Source: Bacteroidota bacterium (GTDB lineage: Bacteria; Bacteroidota; Bacteroidia; Flavobacteriales; Weeksellaceae). From it: 7,872 nt of DNA. The stretch spans positions 1 through 7,872 of the forward strand of contig JAEXJU010000250.1 in the NCBI GenBank assembly GCA_023448955.1, in the 5' to 3' direction. Of the stretch, positions 6,027 through 7,872 are shown piece after piece. Each line of letters opens with the position of its first letter. The stretch's first letter is position 1. The notes beneath the pieces were generated by a model. It was given only the letters and a program-made list of their open reading frames with translations, was not told where the DNA came from and made no database searches. The translations under genes were made by a program, and so were the position numbers.

Positions 6027-7124
6027 ATGAAAATTATAGAATTTATAACAGAATTTGAGAAAATCATTCCCTCTAGGCAAGCCGAGGATTTTGATAATGT
6101 TGGATTGCTTTGTGGGAATCCGGAAAGGGAGCTTACTGGTGTTCTTATTGCGCACGACGCTTTGGAAAATGTCATCAATGAAGCAATTGGAAAAAAATTG
6201 AACTTCGTTTTTTGTTTTCATCCCATTATTTTTTCCGGACTGAAATCAATTACTGGTAAAAACTATGTAGAAAAAGCTGTTCTCAGGGCTTTGGAAAATA
6301 AAATTGCAATATATGCCATTCATACGGCTTTTGATAATGATTATTTTGGTGTCAACTATAAAATATGTGAAGTTCTCGGGTTGAAAAACCAAAAAGTGCT
6401 GATGCCTAAAAAAAATCAATTAAGAAAGCTGGAAGTTTATGTTCCCATAGATTCTGCTGAAAAACTGAGAAATGCCCTTTTCCTAGCCGGCGCCGGAAAT
6501 ATTGGTTTCTATGATGAATGTAGTTTTACCATACAAGGCGATGGAACTTTCCGACCATTGGACGGTTCAAATCCTGTGACCGGAACGCATAATGAAAGAG
6601 AGAACGCAAATGAAGTTTTGATCAATGTGATTTTTGAGGATTATAAAACGAATCAGATTCTTTTTACAATGAAAGAAAATCATCCTTACGAAGAAGTTGC
6701 TTATCAGTTAATTACGCTTGAAAATGACAATCATTACACCGGTTTGGGAAGGTTTGGCGATTTGGAACAGGGAATGGATGAGCTGGATTTTCTTAAGTTT
6801 ATAAAACAAAAATTTAATCTCGACATTATAAGACACAGTTCTTTGAATAACAAAAAAATCACAAGAATAGGTGTTCTGGGTGGGAGCGGAGCAAGCGGAA
6901 TCAAGGCAGCGATGTCTGCAAAGTGCGATGCTTATCTTACAGGTGATGTGAAGTATCATGATTTCTTTTCGGCAGAAGGAAAAATGCTGATTTGTGATAT
7001 CGGGCATTTTGAATCGGAACAATTTGTGGTTCAACAATTATTTGAAATTTTGTCCGAAAAATTTACTACATTTGCAATCGCTAAAACGACACAAAAAACA
7101 AATCCTGTTAATTATTTTTTATAG
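6027..7124 (+). CDS. Nif3-like dinuclear metal centre hexameric protein
   Basis: Member of the Nif3/YbgI/YqfO family (often labelled GTP cyclohydrolase 1 type 2), 365 residues, the length of the long form with a PII/CutA-like insert. The N-terminal half has FDNVGLLCG (22-30), FCFHPIIFSGLK (62-73) and AIYAIHTAFDN (94-104). The insert, about residues 130-250, carries GDGTFRP (171-177) and HPYEEVAY (219-226). The C-terminal half returns with GVLGGSGASG (282-291), LTGDVKYHDF (304-313) and DIGHFESE (324-331). Predicted metal ligands are H65, D103, H327 and E331; Phe64 replaces the first His of the HHP motif seen in many homologues. Family function is still uncertain; members are hexameric rings with paired metal ions. 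Its stop lies 2 bases before the next gene, a conserved-looking pair, so the two are probably cotranscribed. Confidence 0.93.
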   Translation: MKIIEFITEFEKIIPSRQAEDFDNVGLLCGNPERELTGVLIAHDALENVINEAIGKKLNFVFCFHPIIFSGLKSITGKNYVEKAVLRALENKIAIYAIHTAFDNDYFGVNYKICEVLGLKNQKVLMPKKNQLRKLEVYVPIDSAEKLRNALFLAGAGNIGFYDECSFTIQGDGTFRPLDGSNPVTGTHNERENANEVLINVIFEDYKTNQILFTMKENHPYEEVAYQLITLENDNHYTGLGRFGDLEQGMDELDFLKFIKQKFNLDIIRHSSLNNKKITRIGVLGGSGASGIKAAMSAKCDAYLTGDVKYHDFFSAEGKMLICDIGHFESEQFVVQQLFEILSEKFTTFAIAKTTQKTNPVNYFL

Positions 7125-7126
7125 AT

Positions 7127-7872
7127 ATGGCTAAAGTAAACGAAATTTCTGTTGAAGAAAAACTAAGAGCACTTTATGATCTTCAGATCATTGACTCACG
7201 TTTGGACGAGATCCGTAATACAAGAGGTGAATTGCCGATTGAAGTTGAAGATCTGGAAATAGAAATTGAAGGTCTTGAAAAAAGAGCCCAAAAATTTGAA
7301 AACGAAATTGCTGAGCAAAATGCTGAAATCAATGCGAAAAAAGAGTTAATGAAACAGGCTCAGAATCTTATTGAGAAATATAAAACCCAGCAAGATAACG
7401 TTAGAAATAACAAGGAGTTCGAAGCATTAGCAAAAGAAGTGGAATATCAGGAACTGGAAATCCAACTGGCTGAAAAAAGAATCAAAGAATTCGGATCCAG
7501 AATTGACCATAAAAAAGAAACACTTTCAGATCTTAACACTAAAATCGATGAGCTTAAGAACCACCTTTCTCACAAGAAAAGTGAATTGGATACGCTAATC
7601 GCTGAAACTCAGAAAGAAGAAGATTATCTATTAGAAAAATCTAAAGAGTTTGCAGATAAAATCGATGACAGATTATTGGTTTCTTACCAAAGAATCCGTC
7701 AGGGTTCATCCACAGGTCTTGCTGTTGTAGGATTGGAAAGAGGAGCGCCAAAAGGATCTTTCTTTACTATTCCGCCTCAGAAACAAATGGAAATTGCTCA
7801 GAGAAAGAAAATCATTATCGATGAACACTCCGGTAAAATTCTTGTCGATGATGAATTGGTGAATGAAGAAAC
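7127..7872 (+). CDS. Coiled-coil CT398-type C4 zinc ribbon family protein, cysteines lost; 3' end outside window
   Basis: The frame runs from the ATG at 7127 to the end of the window, giving 248 complete codons without a stop. Residues about 10-185 are strongly charged and helical with a heptad pattern, a long antiparallel coiled coil typical of the family. It contains VRNNKEFEALAKEVEYQE (about 104-121), close to the conserved family motif. The C-terminal part, GLAVVGLERG, IPPQKQMEIAQRKKIII and GKILVDDEL, aligns with the family's zinc ribbon. In the homologues I recall, that ribbon has CxxC before the IPPQ segment and CEHCG after it. Here those positions are P208 and S211 (PKGS) and D232 and S235 (DEHSG). 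No cysteine occurs anywhere in the visible 248 residues, so a zinc site is not expected. Function is unknown; roles as a nucleic-acid or protein-complex scaffold have been suggested for the family. It starts 2 bases after the nif3-like gene. Confidence 0.9.
   Translation, partial: MAKVNEISVEEKLRALYDLQIIDSRLDEIRNTRGELPIEVEDLEIEIEGLEKRAQKFENEIAEQNAEINAKKELMKQAQNLIEKYKTQQDNVRNNKEFEALAKEVEYQELEIQLAEKRIKEFGSRIDHKKETLSDLNTKIDELKNHLSHKKSELDTLIAETQKEEDYLLEKSKEFADKIDDRLLVSYQRIRQGSSTGLAVVGLERGAPKGSFFTIPPQKQMEIAQRKKIIIDEHSGKILVDDELVNEE

Overview
The window looks like a piece of chromosome from a flavobacterium of the Chryseobacterium/Weeksellaceae type (phylum Bacteroidota). The DNA is AT-rich. Start codons are preceded by A/T-rich leaders without Shine-Dalgarno sequences. 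The best promoter match has the Bacteroidota -7 form TAnnTTTG. The first protein combines a SusC/RagA-type plug region with a type IX secretion sorting domain, a combination confined to this phylum. The genus is an inference from overall protein character and was not tested by any search.

Layout: (1) 1-1808, + strand, the 3' part of a large secreted protein with a Pro-rich segment, a TonB-receptor plug-like region, a beta-sandwich region, a von Willebrand A domain and a C-terminal T9SS sorting domain; it ends in a hairpin terminator. (2) 1893-3284, + strand, dihydrolipoyl dehydrogenase (lpdA), with its own strong terminator. (3) 3351-4154, + strand, a patatin-like phospholipase whose nucleophile elbow reads C-x-S-x-G. 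(4) 4151-4975, - strand, a six-transmembrane voltage-gated K+ channel with a C-terminal four-Cys zinc ribbon; its stop codon overlaps the patatin stop in a TTAA palindrome. (5) A 119-bp divergent intergenic region carrying an ordered operator-like array. (6) 5095-6014, + strand, a two-gene Xre(MbcA/ParS)-RES toxin-antitoxin operon. (7) 6027 to the window end, + strand, a Nif3-family dinuclear metal protein followed after 2 bp by a coiled-coil CT398-type zinc ribbon protein that runs off the window and has lost all four expected zinc-binding cysteines.

Most genes are unrelated housekeeping or accessory functions in short transcription units. The functional groups are the toxin-antitoxin pair with its operator, and the nif3 / zinc-ribbon-like pair, a neighbourhood I recall as common in Bacteroidota. 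The toxin operon has no visible terminator before nif3 (12-bp gap), so the two may share transcription. The most notable signals are the repeated GAC-A4-GTC elements in front of the antitoxin, the cysteine-free zinc ribbon, the altered patatin motif and the plug-vWA-T9SS fusion. No rRNA, tRNA, CRISPR array, insertion sequence or integrase was seen. No gene-free stretch exceeds 300 bases; the longest is the 119-bp region between the K+ channel and the antitoxin.
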